Origin: an uncultured Anaerolineaceae bacterium
GTDB lineage: Bacteria > Chloroflexota > Anaerolineae > Anaerolineales > Anaerolineaceae
Length of the DNA stretch: 12,897 nucleotides
Assembly: GCA_937897615.1 (NCBI GenBank)
Contig: CALCNO010000039.1
Location: 1 to 12,897 of the forward strand
Direction: 5' to 3'
Made by a program: the position numbers and the translations under genes. The notes beneath the pieces are model-generated. The model was not told the origin of the DNA and did not search any database. It saw only the letters and a program-made list of their open reading frames with translations. Positions 12,370 through 12,897 of this stretch are shown piece by piece (position 1 is the stretch's first letter; the number at the start of each line of letters is the position of its first letter).

Positions 12370-12378
12370 TGCTATAAT
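12370..12378 (+). promoter_or_regulatory. Extended -10 promoter of the DinB-family gene
   Basis: TGC directly before TATAAT (12373-12378) forms an extended -10 element, 30 bases before the ATG at 12409. The nine bases are identical to the element at 9976-9984, and both are preceded by T. No -35 is seen. Confidence 0.6.
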
Positions 12379-12408
12379 AAACTCAGTTTTCATTTCAAGG
12401 AGCATCCA

Positions 12409-12894
12409 ATGATTACCATTGCCAACCTGCAAAGAATATTCGAGATGGAAAAAGAGATCGTGCATGAGCAAACCAACGGGCTCACCCAACAAGACAGCCT
12501 GTTGCAGCCGCAGCCCGGTGGGAATTGCCTCAACTGGGTGATGGGGCATTTGCTCACCAACCAGGTTGAGATCATTCAGGCGCTGGGCGGGGCTTCGCCT
12601 TTTGAAGCAGCAGATATTGCCCGCTATCCGCGCGATTCCGCGCCGGTCAAGGGTGAGGAACAGGGAGTGCTGCCCCTCAGCAAGCTCATCAGCATGTACG
12701 ACCAGGGCCACGAGGTGATCGTTCAGCTTTTGGGCTTAATGGCTGAGGCGGACTTTGAGAAGGAAATTCTGGTGCGGGAACGCAAGACCACTTTGGGCTG
12801 GCGGGTGTTTTTCCTGCATTTTCACCATACCTACCATATCGGGCAGCTTGAGTATTTACGGCAGTTGGCCGGCAAGCTGGATAAGATCATCTAG
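12409..12894 (+). CDS. DinB family protein
   Basis: A 161-residue four-helix-bundle protein of the DinB/YfiT superfamily. The three expected metal-binding histidines are visible: H47 in WVMGHLL (43-49) at the end of the second helix, and H139 and H143 in FHHTYHIGQLEYLRQL (138-153), the H..xH.GQ signature. Members bind a divalent metal and some are thiol transferases (bacillithiol or mycothiol S-transferases); here the thiol and substrate are unknown. The length is typical. AAGGAG lies 8 bases before the ATG and an extended -10 promoter precedes it, so it is expressed independently of the divergent acyltransferase. The coding sequence is complete and ends three bases before the window edge. 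Confidence 0.92.
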   Translation: MITIANLQRIFEMEKEIVHEQTNGLTQQDSLLQPQPGGNCLNWVMGHLLTNQVEIIQALGGASPFEAADIARYPRDSAPVKGEEQGVLPLSKLISMYDQGHEVIVQLLGLMAEADFEKEILVRERKTTLGWRVFFLHFHHTYHIGQLEYLRQLAGKLDKII

Positions 12895-12897
12895 GCG

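Noticed and set aside
1..12897. CRISPR array, tRNA, rRNA, insertion sequence, prophage or defence system
   Set aside because: No regularly spaced repeats, cloverleaf-like segments, transposase or integrase motifs, terminal inverted repeats or defence-type nuclease domains were seen on either strand.

Overview
This is chromosomal-looking bacterial DNA with short intergenic gaps, densely packed with small conserved proteins. The families present are a GT-C-like membrane protein, DUF6429, several VOC proteins, DUF1801, YdeI-like, DUF3597, DUF1684, a PlsC-type acyltransferase, DinB and an M1 peptidase lipoprotein. This mix, plus AAGGAGG-type ribosome sites and TATAAT-type -10 boxes, fits an Anaerolineae-like member of the Chloroflexota. 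That assignment is an inference from remembered family distribution, not a marker gene. I see no rRNA, tRNA, CRISPR array, insertion sequence, phage gene or integrase.

Layout. Positions 1-938 (minus) hold the N-terminal 312 residues of a polytopic GT-C-like protein cut by the window edge. Divergent from it are a DUF6429 protein (1073-1324) and a four-helix membrane protein (1392-1820), closed by an intrinsic terminator near 1850. Four closely spaced plus-strand genes follow: a VOC protein, a small membrane protein, an Asp/Glu-racemase-family enzyme and a DUF1801 protein (1904-3725). A second run, 3829-5179, encodes a VOC protein, a YdeI/DUF1905 protein and a PhnB-like VOC protein. It starts behind a 25-bp inverted repeat next to a TATAAT box, the best regulatory site in the window. 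The next gap (5180-5569) has no intact gene but carries the C-terminal piece of a GNAT acetyltransferase.

Positions 5570-6761 encode two overlapping membrane-protein genes of unknown function. A CruF/DUF422-like membrane protein (6787-7755, minus) converges on them. Its upstream region is shared with a divergent M1 metallopeptidase lipoprotein (7857-9359). Then come a DUF3597 protein (9465-9896) with a very strong bidirectional terminator, a helical-repeat plus zinc-ribbon protein (10021-10563) with a DUF1684 protein just behind it (10574-11389), a convergent acyltransferase (11396-12295, minus) and a complete DinB-family protein (12409-12894).

The genes do not form one obvious pathway. The nearest thing to a functional unit is the 1904-5179 block of small VOC, YdeI and DUF1801 proteins. 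Most of the window looks like ordinary housekeeping or accessory chromosome. The items most worth a second look are the operator-like dyad at 3760-3784, the acetyltransferase relic, and the orphan membrane-protein pair with acidic residues in or near its helices.
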